Positions 18,825 to 27,132 of a DNA stretch of 64,000 nt are shown here, piece by piece. The notes beneath the pieces were generated by a model. It was not told the origin of the DNA and made no database searches. It saw only the letters and a list, made by a program, of their open reading frames with translations. A program made the translations under genes and the position numbers. How positions within the stretch are numbered: position 1 is the first letter of the stretch; each line of letters begins with the position of its first letter. The stretch spans positions 767,801-831,800 of the forward strand of contig NZ_JAHLMU010000001.1 of the NCBI RefSeq assembly GCF_018919485.1, given 5' to 3'. Source of the stretch: Psychrobacter sp. TAE2020 (lineage in GTDB: Bacteria > Pseudomonadota > Gammaproteobacteria > Pseudomonadales > Moraxellaceae).

Positions 18825-18849
18825 GCAAAATTATTTAATCTAATTTTGC
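18825..18849 (+). promoter_or_regulatory. Palindromic operator or hairpin upstream of alaS
   Basis: GCAAAATTA and TAATTTTGC form a perfect 9-bp inverted repeat around TTTAATC, 61 bp before the alaS start. In E. coli AlaRS represses its own gene by binding a palindrome at the transcription start (established knowledge), so this position is suggestive. A weak terminator (the T-rich TCTATTTTT follows) is the alternative. Confidence 0.5.
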
Positions 18850-18910
18850 TCTATTTTTCCTCCGTTTTACTTCATTTTTTACTTATTCTATCCGCCAGTA
18901 AGGAGCCGCT

Positions 18911-21583
18911 GTGAGCCAGCCATTTCGCTCAGCCGATATTCGCCAAGCTTTTATCAATTTTTTTGTGAGTAAACAGCACACCTCAGTCCCCTCATCGAGC
19001 TTGATTCCCCATAATGATCCAACCTTGTTGTTTACTAATGCGGGTATGAATCAGTTTAAAGAGACTTTTTTGGGTATGGAGCCGCGCGATTATACTCGTG
19101 CAGTGACCTCGCAAAAGTGTGTACGTGCTGGCGGCAAACACAATGACTTAGATAACGTCGGCTATACTGCACGTCATCACACTTTCTTTGAGATGTTAGG
19201 TAATTTCTCCTTTGGTGATTACTTTAAGCAAGCGGCTATCGCTTATATTTGGGAATTTTTGACTGCAGATGATTGGTTAGCTATCGATAAACAGCGCTTG
19301 TATGTCACAGTCTATGAGACTGATGACGAAGCCTTTAATATCTGGCATAAAGATATCGGTATTCCAGTAGAGCGCATCATCCGTATTGGCGACAATAAGG
19401 GCGCCCCTTACGCTTCTGATAACTTTTGGACTATGGGTGATACAGGTCCTTGCGGCCCTTGTACTGAAGTCTTCTATGACCACGGTGCTGATATAGAAGG
19501 TGGTTTACCTGGTACTCCTGAAGAAGATGGTGACCGTTATATCGAGATTTGGAACTGTGTATTTATGCAGTTTAATCGCCAAAAGGACGGCACGATGCTG
19601 CCTTTACCTGCTCCTAGTGTCGATACTGGCATGGGTCTTGAGCGTATCAGCGCTATCATGCAAGGTGTCCATGGTAACTATCAAATCGATTTATTTGAGC
19701 ATCTGATGGATGCAGCTGCTGCGGTGTTAGAGATTAATAATGAGCAACAAGCCTCACTTAAAGTGATCGCTGACCACATACGTGCGGTATCGTTCTTAAT
19801 TGCTGATGGCGTGATGCCTAGTAATGAAGGGCGTGGCTATGTCTTACGTCGTGTCATTCGTCGTGCCGTGCGTCATGGCAATAAGCTTGGCGCTGAGAGT
19901 GAGTTTTTCTATAAAATGGTTACGCCTTTGGTTGCTGAGATGGGCGCAGCCTACCCTGAGCTAACTGAAAAGCAAAGCGTCATAGAAAACGCTATCCAAA
20001 AAGAAGAAGCGCAATTTGCTAAGACTCTAGCACAAGGGTTACGCTTATTGGCTACTGAGCTTGATGGCTTGCAAGATGGTGACGTACTCTCAGGTGAGGC
20101 CGCTTTTAAACTTTATGATACTTATGGCTTCCCTCTAGATTTGACTGCTGATATTACTCGTGAGCGTGGTATTCGCATCAATGAAGATGAGTTCGATGAA
20201 CACATGCAAGCGCAGCGTACTCGTGCGCGTGATGCTGGCAAGTTCGATGTTGATTATAGCAGCGTCATTCAAGTCGATAATCCTACTGAGTTTATCGGCT
20301 ACGAGCATTTAGTAGATGCTGATGTCGAAGTTATCGCTGTTTATCAAGACGGTAATCCAGTGACTAGCTTAGCTGAAGGCGACGAAGGGGTTGTGGTACT
20401 TAATCGTACGCCTTTCTATGCTGAGGGTGGCGGCCAAGTCGGTGAGCTGGGCGAAATTCGTACTGCCTCTGGGGTTTTCGAAGTTCAAGATACCAAAAAA
20501 TCTGGCCAAGCGATCATCCATTATGGGGTGGTCAATATGGGTACTATTAATAGCAACCAGAGCGCAGAAGCTCAAGTGCTATCTAGTATTCGCGCCGCTA
20601 GTGCCAAGAACCACTCTGCCACTCACCTATTACATGCCGCATTGCGCGAGGTACTAGGCGATTCAGTCAGTCAAAAAGGCTCTATGGTCTCCAGTGATGT
20701 GCTACGTTTTGACTTTGCTTATGATCAACCAGTAACTGCTGCTGAAATTAGCCGAGTCGAGCGCTTAGTTAACGAACAAATTCAGGCCAATACCACTGCT
20801 CATATCGAGAGTATGTCTATCGATGAAGCTATGGAAAAAGGCGCTATGGCTTTGTTCGGCGAAAAGTATGGTAGCGATGTTCGAGTGCTAACTATGGGTA
20901 CTGATAGCATCGTTAATGGCAAACCGCAGCCTTTCTCTATCGAGCTATGTGGCGGTCTGCATGTTAAACGTACTGGTGATATTGGCTTGTTTAAAATCAC
21001 TAGTGAGTCCGGTATTGCTGCTGGTATACGCCGTATTGAAGCCGTTACCGGTATGGGGGCTATCAAGTATATTCAGCAAAACGACCAGCAATTAAGTACT
21101 CTTGCCAGCCAGCTAAAAGTTAAACGTCCCCAAGTTGCCGAACGGGTACAGACTATGGCTGATAAGCAGCGCGACTTAGAAAAAAAGCTGGAGCGCTTAC
21201 AACAGAAGCTAGCCAGTGCTCAAGCCGCCGACTTACTCAGCGAAGTACAAACTATTGCCGGTACTCCTGTATTGATTAGTACTTTAGCTGGTATTGACGG
21301 TAAATCGATTCGTCCCTTAATGGATGATATCAAATCAAAACTACCTGATAGCGTTATAGTATTAATCGGCGATAAAGAGGAGCAGTTGGCCCTCTCAGCA
21401 AGTGTCGCCAAGTCGGTCACTAGTCGTATAAAAGCGGGTGATATCATCCGTCATTTAGCCGGCGAGCTTGGTGGTAAAGGCGGCGGTAAGCCTGACTATG
21501 CTCAAGGCGGAGCACCAAAAGTAGCTAACACTGTAGAAGTCATCAGTGCACTACCCGCTTGGATTGAAACGCAACTAGGTTAA
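18911..21583 (+). CDS. alaS: Alanyl-tRNA synthetase
   Basis: AlaS charges tRNA-Ala with alanine and edits mischarged Ser/Gly. The class II catalytic domain is at the N-terminus (motif ARHHTFFEMLGNFSFGDYF; RGYVLRRVIRRAVRHG further on). The editing domain carries the zinc ligands HSATH (His568, His572) and CGGLH (Cys680, His684). A coiled coil and the C-Ala domain with GGKGGGKPDYAQGG complete the 890 residues, a normal length. The start is GTG at 18911, with AAGGAG eight bases upstream. The gene is followed by lysC and csrA, an order (alaS-lysC-csrA) well known in gamma-proteobacteria such as Pseudomonas. Confidence 0.97.
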   Translation: MSQPFRSADIRQAFINFFVSKQHTSVPSSSLIPHNDPTLLFTNAGMNQFKETFLGMEPRDYTRAVTSQKCVRAGGKHNDLDNVGYTARHHTFFEMLGNFSFGDYFKQAAIAYIWEFLTADDWLAIDKQRLYVTVYETDDEAFNIWHKDIGIPVERIIRIGDNKGAPYASDNFWTMGDTGPCGPCTEVFYDHGADIEGGLPGTPEEDGDRYIEIWNCVFMQFNRQKDGTMLPLPAPSVDTGMGLERISAIMQGVHGNYQIDLFEHLMDAAAAVLEINNEQQASLKVIADHIRAVSFLIADGVMPSNEGRGYVLRRVIRRAVRHGNKLGAESEFFYKMVTPLVAEMGAAYPELTEKQSVIENAIQKEEAQFAKTLAQGLRLLATELDGLQDGDVLSGEAAFKLYDTYGFPLDLTADITRERGIRINEDEFDEHMQAQRTRARDAGKFDVDYSSVIQVDNPTEFIGYEHLVDADVEVIAVYQDGNPVTSLAEGDEGVVVLNRTPFYAEGGGQVGELGEIRTASGVFEVQDTKKSGQAIIHYGVVNMGTINSNQSAEAQVLSSIRAASAKNHSATHLLHAALREVLGDSVSQKGSMVSSDVLRFDFAYDQPVTAAEISRVERLVNEQIQANTTAHIESMSIDEAMEKGAMALFGEKYGSDVRVLTMGTDSIVNGKPQPFSIELCGGLHVKRTGDIGLFKITSESGIAAGIRRIEAVTGMGAIKYIQQNDQQLSTLASQLKVKRPQVAERVQTMADKQRDLEKKLERLQQKLASAQAADLLSEVQTIAGTPVLISTLAGIDGKSIRPLMDDIKSKLPDSVIVLIGDKEEQLALSASVAKSVTSRIKAGDIIRHLAGELGGKGGGKPDYAQGGAPKVANTVEVISALPAWIETQLG

Positions 21584-21944
21584 ACTGGCTACACTGGCTT
21601 TACTGATATAGCTAACTTGCTACAACAATATGGTTAAACAGCACAAAGCACTCAGATAGGATAAATAATGACTGCTACTAGGATTGGTTATAATTGTCTA
21701 TAACCAATCGCCATGTATCTAACTATACTTGCGACTTAATTTTGGCGTGCAAATATGGTATAACGTACATGGCCTATCTGTATATCAAAGCATGACTAGC
21801 AAAGCTAATACAAGCTGGCAGAGCTAGGCTAGCACCCCATTCTTATAATCCGGCTTTTATCCGTCATTGATGTCGATGCAGAATCCTATTGGTTCTAATC
21901 GACCATGATAGATAGCCCTTGGTGAATAATAGGTAAAAATTTTT
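21584..21944. other. 361-bp alaS-lysC intergenic region
   Basis: The region holds an extended -10 candidate, TGGTATAAC, at 21756-21764, with a poor -35 (TTAATT), which could start lysC transcription. I see no RNA gene or terminator with a T-run. Confidence 0.4.
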
Positions 21945-23231
21945 ATGGCACTTATAGTACAGAAATACGGCGGCACCTCAATGGGTAGTATTGACCGCAT
22001 CAAAAATGTCGCTAAGCGAGTCAAACGTTGGCACGACCATGGCCATCAAATCGTGGTAGTAGTTTCTGCTATGAGTGGTGAAACTAACCGTCTGATCGAT
22101 TTAGCACGCCAAATTAGTAGTCAGCCTGACCCACGTGAATATGATCAAATGGTGTCAACTGGTGAGCAAGTATCGATCTCACTGCTAGCTATGGCGATTA
22201 AAGAGCTTGGCATTGGCGCACGCTCATTCACTGGTCGCCAAGTAGCGATAAAGACGGATGCCGCTCATAATAAGGCTCGTATTGAGTCGATTGATGACAA
22301 GAATATTCGTGAGCAATTAGACGCTGGTAATGTAGTGATAGTCGCCGGTTTTCAGGGTATCGATCAATATGGAAACGCTACTACTTTAGGTCGTGGTGGT
22401 TCTGATACTACTGGAGTCGCTATTGCTGCCGCTCTAGGCGCTGATGAGTGCCAAATCTATACTGACGTTGACGGGGTCTATACTACTGACCCACGCGTAA
22501 CCTCAAAGGCCAAAAAGCTTGAAAAAATAACTTTTGAAGAAATGCTAGAGATGGCTAGTCTCGGCTCAAAAATATTACAAATCCGCTCAGTAGAGTTCGC
22601 TGGCAAATATGGTGTGCCGTTACGAGTATTATCGAGCTTTGACACAGATACTGATGGCAGCTTTGACGAGGATTTCAAAAACAACGTTGGCACTTTAATT
22701 ACCATAGACGAAGGAGATAGTATGGAACACGCAATCATTTCAGGTATCGCTTTTAACCGCGACGAAGCAAAAATTGTAGTACGCGGTGTTCCTGATCACC
22801 CAGGTATTGCTTCCGCTATCCTTAGCCCTATTGGACGTGCCAATATCGAAATCGATATGATCGTACAAAACCTATCGACTAATGGCACTACTGATTTCAG
22901 CTTTACTGTTAATCGCAGCGACATGGACAAAACCATGAAGGTGCTCAATGAAGAAGTTAAAAATGAGATTGGCGCTACTGATGTACTAGGTAACAGTGAT
23001 GTGGTTAAAGTGTCACTAGTCGGTGTTGGCATGCGCTCTCATGCTGGTGTAGCTAGCCTTATGTTCCAAACTTTGGCTGAAAACAATATCAATATTCAAA
23101 TGATATCGACCAGCGAAATAAAAGTATCTGTCCTGATTCAAGAACAATATCTAGATAAAGCGGTAAAATCGCTACATACTGCTTTTGGTCTTGATCGTGA
23201 AGACGGTGAGAGTATTGTTGCTGGGCAGTAG
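21945..23231 (+). CDS. lysC: Aspartate kinase
   Basis: LysC phosphorylates aspartate, the first step toward lysine, threonine, methionine and diaminopimelate. The kinase domain (about 1-245) starts with KYGGTS (7-12) and contains a GRGGSDTT motif near 150. Two ACT regulatory domains follow (about 265-340 and 346-420), which bind lysine and/or threonine as feedback effectors. Length, 428 residues, is normal. Inside the gene, AAGGAG (22711-22716) stands five bases before an in-frame ATG (22722, Met260), suited to making a separate beta subunit of 169 residues, as known for B. subtilis and C. glutamicum aspartokinases. A hairpin with short T-rich tail follows the stop. Confidence 0.96.
   Translation: MALIVQKYGGTSMGSIDRIKNVAKRVKRWHDHGHQIVVVVSAMSGETNRLIDLARQISSQPDPREYDQMVSTGEQVSISLLAMAIKELGIGARSFTGRQVAIKTDAAHNKARIESIDDKNIREQLDAGNVVIVAGFQGIDQYGNATTLGRGGSDTTGVAIAAALGADECQIYTDVDGVYTTDPRVTSKAKKLEKITFEEMLEMASLGSKILQIRSVEFAGKYGVPLRVLSSFDTDTDGSFDEDFKNNVGTLITIDEGDSMEHAIISGIAFNRDEAKIVVRGVPDHPGIASAILSPIGRANIEIDMIVQNLSTNGTTDFSFTVNRSDMDKTMKVLNEEVKNEIGATDVLGNSDVVKVSLVGVGMRSHAGVASLMFQTLAENNINIQMISTSEIKVSVLIQEQYLDKAVKSLHTAFGLDREDGESIVAGQ
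22711..22724 (+). promoter_or_regulatory. Internal ribosome site and start for an aspartokinase beta subunit
   Basis: GAAGGAGATAGTATGG provides a strong Shine-Dalgarno with five-base spacing before ATG 22722. The ATG is in frame with lysC (codon 260) and lies at the start of the ACT domains, exactly where beta subunits begin in bacteria that make alpha/beta aspartokinases. Confidence 0.65.
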
Positions 23232-23274
23232 ACTTACTGATAGGGTGTCCAAAAGACTTATAGCCACAATTTAA

Positions 23275-23305
23275 TAAAACAGGATTGTTTATAATCCTGT
23301 TATTT
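23275..23305 (+). terminator. Probable lysC terminator
   Basis: AACAGGATT and AATCCTGTT form a perfect 9-bp stem with a 6-nt loop, followed by the T-rich ATTTATTATT. The T-run is interrupted, so strength is uncertain. Confidence 0.55.
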
Positions 23306-23356
23306 ATTATTAATTGTTACTGATGGCCGGTTTACCTACCAATTTTGTGAAAATCA

Positions 23357-23385
23357 GTGACAGCCCTTACTAGGCGTCTTATAAT
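23357..23385 (+). promoter_or_regulatory. csrA promoter with palindrome around the -10 box
   Basis: A -35 GTGACA (23357-23362), 17-bp spacer and perfect -10 TATAAT (23380-23385) lie about 228 bp before csrA. The -10 is flanked by an inverted repeat GCGTCT (23374-23379) and AGACGC (23386-23391), which may be an operator. Confidence 0.6.
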
Positions 23386-23391
23386 AGACGC

Positions 23392-23416
23392 TTCATCTGG
23401 GCAAGATGAATTTTTT
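23392..23416 (+). terminator. Hairpin with T-run directly after the csrA promoter
   Basis: TTCATCT and AGATGAA pair perfectly (7 bp, loop GGGCA) and are followed by six T. The hairpin begins where transcription from 23357-23385 should start. It can be a terminator for lysC read-through, or an attenuator or 5' stabiliser for csrA. Confidence 0.55.
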
Positions 23417-23612
23417 AATTATTATCATCGTTATTCGCACTATTTTTCAGCAGTCTACTGAACCTTAATTTTGGTTATGATTAACAAGTTAAATCACTCT
23501 GTTTTTCATAGTTTATAACTATTGGGCTAGTTTTTGGTAGCGATGGTATCCTGCAACTGAGATATAACACCATGCATAATAGTTTATTACTGCGACATAA
23601 GGAGTGTGACGT

Positions 23613-23858
23613 ATGTTGATTTTGACCCGCCGTGTGGGCGAGACATTGATGATTGGCGACGAAGTTAGCGTAACGGTCTTAGGCGTTAAGGGCAACCAAG
23701 TACGTATTGGGGTAAATGCACCAAAAGATATTGCGGTACACCGTGAAGAGATATACCAGCGTATTCAAGATGAGCGTTCGGTACAGTCGCAAATGCAGCA
23801 TCTAGAGCAAGGCAATTTTGCACCGTCATTTGATGATGAAGACTATTTCAATCGTTAA
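23613..23858 (+). CDS. csrA: Carbon storage regulator CsrA/RsmA
   Basis: CsrA is a small dimeric RNA-binding protein that blocks or stabilises target mRNAs at GGA motifs and controls carbon flow, motility and biofilm. The first 50 residues are strongly conserved ([42 protein letters not shown]), including Arg44-type RNA contacts (VHREEIY). The C-terminal tail (about 60-81) is longer than the 61-residue E. coli protein and is rich in Gln, Asp and Phe. ATG 23613 has AAGGAG upstream; this GGA could itself be a CsrA site for autoregulation. It follows lysC, as in Pseudomonas. Confidence 0.97.
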   Translation: MLILTRRVGETLMIGDEVSVTVLGVKGNQVRIGVNAPKDIAVHREEIYQRIQDERSVQSQMQHLEQGNFAPSFDDEDYFNR

Positions 23859-23972
23859 TAATCAATTGCTATAGAATCTTACTAAGATCTTTCATTTTTA
23901 ACCCTAACTAATAAGCATCTATTAAACACTTTCAATACTAATTGGTTTAATTCGCTTTAAGGTCATCTACTT

Positions 23973-24347
23973 ATGAGTATTCGCCAGTCAGACGTATCAG
24001 CTCTGCTTAATGGTTTGAGTAAAAGAGCTCTTGGATTCAATGATGTTATCAGTTTTATCGATGACTTCTATCGTTACGCTCCTAAATCATTCACTAATGG
24101 CATGGTTCATAATGCTGCTGGTGATAACGAGGGTAGTGCTAAAATTTTTGGTTTTGCCATGCATCATGGTCTTAGCCAATTAGACACCCTCAAACTATTT
24201 GGTGAATACTATATCCAAGTACTAGAGACTCCTAATGGTACTGATCACGCCAATATCCGTAACTTTCTACACTGGGGTTGGCAAGGATTCTTGATGCAAA
24301 AGAATCCACTGACTGTACGTCCGAACGTCGATACTACTGCGCTTTAA
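23973..24347 (+). CDS. HopJ-family protein
   Basis: The protein belongs to the HopJ family, named after a Pseudomonas type III effector but widely present in bacteria without type III secretion. The family role is unknown. Recognisable strings in its 124 residues are FTNGMVHNAAGDNEGSAKIF, FAMHHGLSQLDTLKLFGEYY and GTDHANIRNFLHWGW. It has no signal peptide. AAGGT stands before ATG 23973. It follows csrA by 114 bp with no terminator between, so it may be in the csrA transcript; a clear terminator follows at 24374. A role as an effector is unlikely here because no secretion genes are seen. Confidence 0.8.
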   Translation: MSIRQSDVSALLNGLSKRALGFNDVISFIDDFYRYAPKSFTNGMVHNAAGDNEGSAKIFGFAMHHGLSQLDTLKLFGEYYIQVLETPNGTDHANIRNFLHWGWQGFLMQKNPLTVRPNVDTTAL

Positions 24348-24373
24348 CGCTGCACCAGCTTAAAATTAATACC

Positions 24374-24412
24374 AAAAAGAGCCTCGCTATTATTAATAGC
24401 TTGGCTCTTTTT
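24374..24412. terminator. Bidirectional terminator between hopJ-like and yeaC-like genes
   Basis: AAAAAGAGCC and GGCTCTTTTT form a perfect stem, with an inner pairing CTATT/AATAG. A-run and T-run on either side allow function for both converging genes. Confidence 0.82.
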
Positions 24413-24493
24413 AATGGTTCTGTATTATTAGCACTCTAAGCCTAACCGATTAGCAATAATATCGGCTTAACTGGTAAAGCTTTAGTGCTATAC

Positions 24494-24805
24494 CTATTTG
24501 TTGCGGAATTTTACCGGTTGTATTGCCCCTTTCGGATTAGGCATATTAGGATAATGATGCTCATGCTCGACATCGCATTCAGCACCTACTTTAGTGCCAT
24601 CTGCCGCTACTGGCTTATGTATATAACCAGTGCGCTCAGCAGGTGCTAAATGTTCGTGCTCCCATATCATTATCGCTTGCATACAAGTCTCACGCTGATC
24701 ATCTGTCAACTTGCGCCCATCAGGCCATTTTCCCAACTCTATAGCCATACGAAACTTGTCAGCAACTTCTGGGGTTAGACTGGCTAATATGGTTTGTTTG
24801 TCCAT
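24494..24805 (-). CDS. DUF1315 family protein, YeaC-like
   Basis: The function of this family is unknown. The N-terminal half carries the family motif (PEV, ELGKWPDGRKLT, QRETCMQAIMIWE), close to E. coli YeaC. The C-terminal half is His/Pro/Asn-rich (HEHHYPNMPNPKG) and could bind metal, but this is only a guess. The protein has 103 residues and no signal peptide. It starts 46 bp after nadK on the same strand, so both genes are probably one operon. The start ATG 24805 lacks a strong ribosome site. Confidence 0.78.
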   Translation of the reverse strand: MDKQTILASLTPEVADKFRMAIELGKWPDGRKLTDDQRETCMQAIMIWEHEHLAPAERTGYIHKPVAADGTKVGAECDVEHEHHYPNMPNPKGAIQPVKFRNK

Positions 24806-24851
24806 GTTATTTGCTCCACTTACTGTTTTTACAGGCTACCATTAAAGACGT

Positions 24852-25856
24852 TTATTCACCTTCTATAATATCATCATCATCATCGAGATCGAACTCTTCA
24901 GCATGGACGTTCCAGTGTAGCTTAGTACGACAAGCTTCATAGAACTCAAAGCCAGGCGGATGCAATAAAGTCAGCTTATCAGGATGCTTACGGATATATA
25001 AACGCTGCTGTTGATCTAAGGCAATGCTGGGCTTACCATCAGCGCTCACCATAGGCTGAGTGCGATTATCTTCATGAATACGAATGCAAATTTCACTGTT
25101 GCCACTGACGACGATAGGCCGACTCGACAGGGTATGCGGATGCATAGGTACTAGGCAAATAGCATCCATGCTAGGGTGAACAATAGGACCACCACCTGAT
25201 AATGCATAAGCCGTTGAGCCAGTAGGTGTTGCCACTATTAGACCATCGCTATGCTGTCGATAAACGTCTTGACCATCAATTTTCATCTGAAAGTCAATCA
25301 TATGTACTGACTTGCCAGCATGCAACACGATGTCGTTAAGCGCCATATCCTCATGGATAATTTTATCGCCTTCTCGTATTTCCATAGTCAGTAAGAAGCG
25401 ATGATCAAGCTGGTACTCACCCATTAGCACTTGGTGTAGCTTTGAGGCCACCTCATTAGGTTTTACATCAGCTAAGAATCCTAGACGACCACGGTTGACC
25501 CCTAGTACTGGTACCCGATAGCGAGCGAGTGCTTCAGCAGCATGCAGAATAGATCCATCGCCACCAACTACGATCACTAAATCAGAAATCTCACCAATTA
25601 GACTACGCTTAACGATTTTAACTTTTTCAATTTCTGTTAAGTCTAGAGTAGGTAGTTCTGCGGTTTCTACATCCATGATCAAGGTCAAACCCATCTCATT
25701 AACGATATTTGCAACTTGTACTAAACTTTGGGTCACACTACGCTTCCCAGCTCTACCCATTAAACCAATACGGCGAAATGCTGGGTTCTTTATAGCGTGA
25801 AATAGCTCTGATTGGTGTAAATGCGGCAATCTTGTCGACTGCGCTGAGTTTTCCAT
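24852..25856 (-). CDS. nadK: NAD kinase
   Basis: NadK phosphorylates NAD to NADP, using ATP. The catalytic motif GGDGS is at 98-102, the second signature PTGSTAYALSGGGP lies near 211-224, and the conserved SDGLIV string precedes it. The 334 residues exceed the usual 290-300 because of an N-terminal stretch (1-27) and an acidic C-terminal tail with six consecutive Asp-rich positions. ATG 25856 is used because family similarity starts at RRIGLMGR (28-35); no good Shine-Dalgarno is visible. The DUF1315 gene follows closely. The upstream region is shared with the divergent yccA-like gene. Confidence 0.94.
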   Translation of the reverse strand: MENSAQSTRLPHLHQSELFHAIKNPAFRRIGLMGRAGKRSVTQSLVQVANIVNEMGLTLIMDVETAELPTLDLTEIEKVKIVKRSLIGEISDLVIVVGGDGSILHAAEALARYRVPVLGVNRGRLGFLADVKPNEVASKLHQVLMGEYQLDHRFLLTMEIREGDKIIHEDMALNDIVLHAGKSVHMIDFQMKIDGQDVYRQHSDGLIVATPTGSTAYALSGGGPIVHPSMDAICLVPMHPHTLSSRPIVVSGNSEICIRIHEDNRTQPMVSADGKPSIALDQQQRLYIRKHPDKLTLLHPPGFEFYEACRTKLHWNVHAEEFDLDDDDDIIEGE

Positions 25857-25927
25857 AGATGACTCGGCATAGCGTTGAGTGGGGAGACAATAGTAAATTG
25901 CCTAATGAAGGTACATCGCGTTATTGA

Positions 25928-25997
25928 TAACAATGATAACCAGAAATAAGCGCTTAGACCAGCCCGTTTTATCAATTATCATTGTTAATAATGATAA
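25928..25997. promoter_or_regulatory. Inverted repeat cluster in the nadK/yccA divergent region
   Basis: TAACAATGATAA (25928-25939) is the perfect inverse of TTATCATTGTTA (25976-25987). The second copy also pairs with AATGATAA (25990-25997). The AATGATAA units resemble Fur-box parts, but no full 19-bp Fur box is present. Which regulator binds is unknown. Confidence 0.45.
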
Positions 25998-26194
25998 TAA
26001 CCCCCATATATTGATTATCAAATATCTATTTATGAACCATTATACTGCTACTTAGTGTCTGCTCAATGCTACTAATCTATTTATCTCGCTGCTTATTTAT
26101 CTGAGTACAGTTATTAGTTAATATCAGGGAAGTTAGTAGCTAACATCAGAGTAGGCAAGCGACTCGAGCGCTTAAAACACTCACGCAAACACCG

Positions 26195-26222
26195 TTGACA
26201 ATAATTACGGTTTTGCTAAAGT
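26195..26222 (+). promoter_or_regulatory. Promoter of the Bax-inhibitor-1-like gene
   Basis: A perfect -35 TTGACA (26195-26200), a 16-bp spacer and an extended -10 TGCTAAAGT (26214-26222) lie about 45 bp before the ATG. Confidence 0.6.
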
Positions 26223-26267
26223 AGCAAACATCTATATTATTTTTTATTTATTATTAAGGATACAAGT

Positions 26268-26990
26268 ATGGCAAATCCTATTGTCAGTCGCGCAGAACTT
26301 GCGATCGGCGGTGAGCCAATGACCGTCAAAGGTGTTATACAAAAGACCAGTTTATTACTGGGACTTGCCGCTATCACTGGCGTCGGCTTCTTCTTTTATG
26401 CGCTTATGGCTGGTTTATCGCAAGGTTTTATTACCATGGCCGCTTTTGGTAGTATGTTTGCGGCCTTTGGTTTAGCTTTGTTTATTACTTTTAAACCTCA
26501 TAAAGCCAAAACCTTTGCCGTACCTTATGCGCTATTAGAAGGTATTTTCTTGGGTGGTATCTCACTATTCTTTATGAGAATGTACCCCACTGTACCCGTA
26601 ACCGCAATGTGTGCTACTTTTGTCACGGCAGCAGTGATGCTTGGATTATATCGTTCTGGGCTAATCAAAGTCACGCAAAAGCTCCGTTCAATCGTAACTT
26701 CAGCGATTATTGCTATTATGCTAGTTTATGTAGCGCAATGGGTGTTATCTCTAGCTTTTGGTTCAAGTCTCCCTTTCTTGTTTGAAGGCGGCACTATTGC
26801 TATAGGTTTTAGCTTATTTGTGATTGTTATTGCTTCTTTTACTTTACTACTCGACTTCGATAATATCGATCGTGGTGTAGCCGCTGGTATCTCAGAAGAT
26901 TATGAGTGGTTATTTAGTATTGGTATTTTGGCTACTTTGGTGTGGATGTATATCGAATTTATGCGTCTACTTAGCTATTTGCAAGACTAG
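26268..26990 (+). CDS. Bax inhibitor-1/YccA family membrane protein
   Basis: This is a seven-helix inner-membrane protein of the BI-1/YccA group. In E. coli YccA interacts with the FtsH protease; related proteins leak calcium. The role here is inferred only at family level. The 240 residues carry about seven hydrophobic segments and the late motif LLLDFDNIDRGVAAGISEDYEW, with the acidic residues typical of BI-1 pH sensing. The ATG has AAGGA ten bases upstream. A good promoter precedes it and a strong terminator follows (27033-27070), so the gene is monocistronic. Confidence 0.88.
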   Translation: MANPIVSRAELAIGGEPMTVKGVIQKTSLLLGLAAITGVGFFFYALMAGLSQGFITMAAFGSMFAAFGLALFITFKPHKAKTFAVPYALLEGIFLGGISLFFMRMYPTVPVTAMCATFVTAAVMLGLYRSGLIKVTQKLRSIVTSAIIAIMLVYVAQWVLSLAFGSSLPFLFEGGTIAIGFSLFVIVIASFTLLLDFDNIDRGVAAGISEDYEWLFSIGILATLVWMYIEFMRLLSYLQD

Positions 26991-27032
26991 TTGAACGGGT
27001 AGTGTTAACAGCATTAAAAACCATCAAATAAT

Positions 27033-27070
27033 AAAAACCGTCGATAATCTAATTATCGACGGTTTTTTTA
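27033..27070. terminator. Bidirectional terminator after the yccA-like gene
   Basis: AAAAACCGTCGATAAT and ATTATCGACGGTTTTT form a long perfect stem with a short loop and a T-run. It can serve both this gene and the converging P-type ATPase gene. Confidence 0.9.
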
Positions 27071-27132
27071 TCGCTAAAGGTTTTATCTATATAGTAGGTA
27101 CAGCTATTAACGGCTATCAAATAGCTTCTAAG

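Noticed and set aside
23973..24347. Type III secretion effector
   Set aside because: The HopJ family name is historical; no secretion genes are near and the protein family is widespread in bacteria without type III systems.
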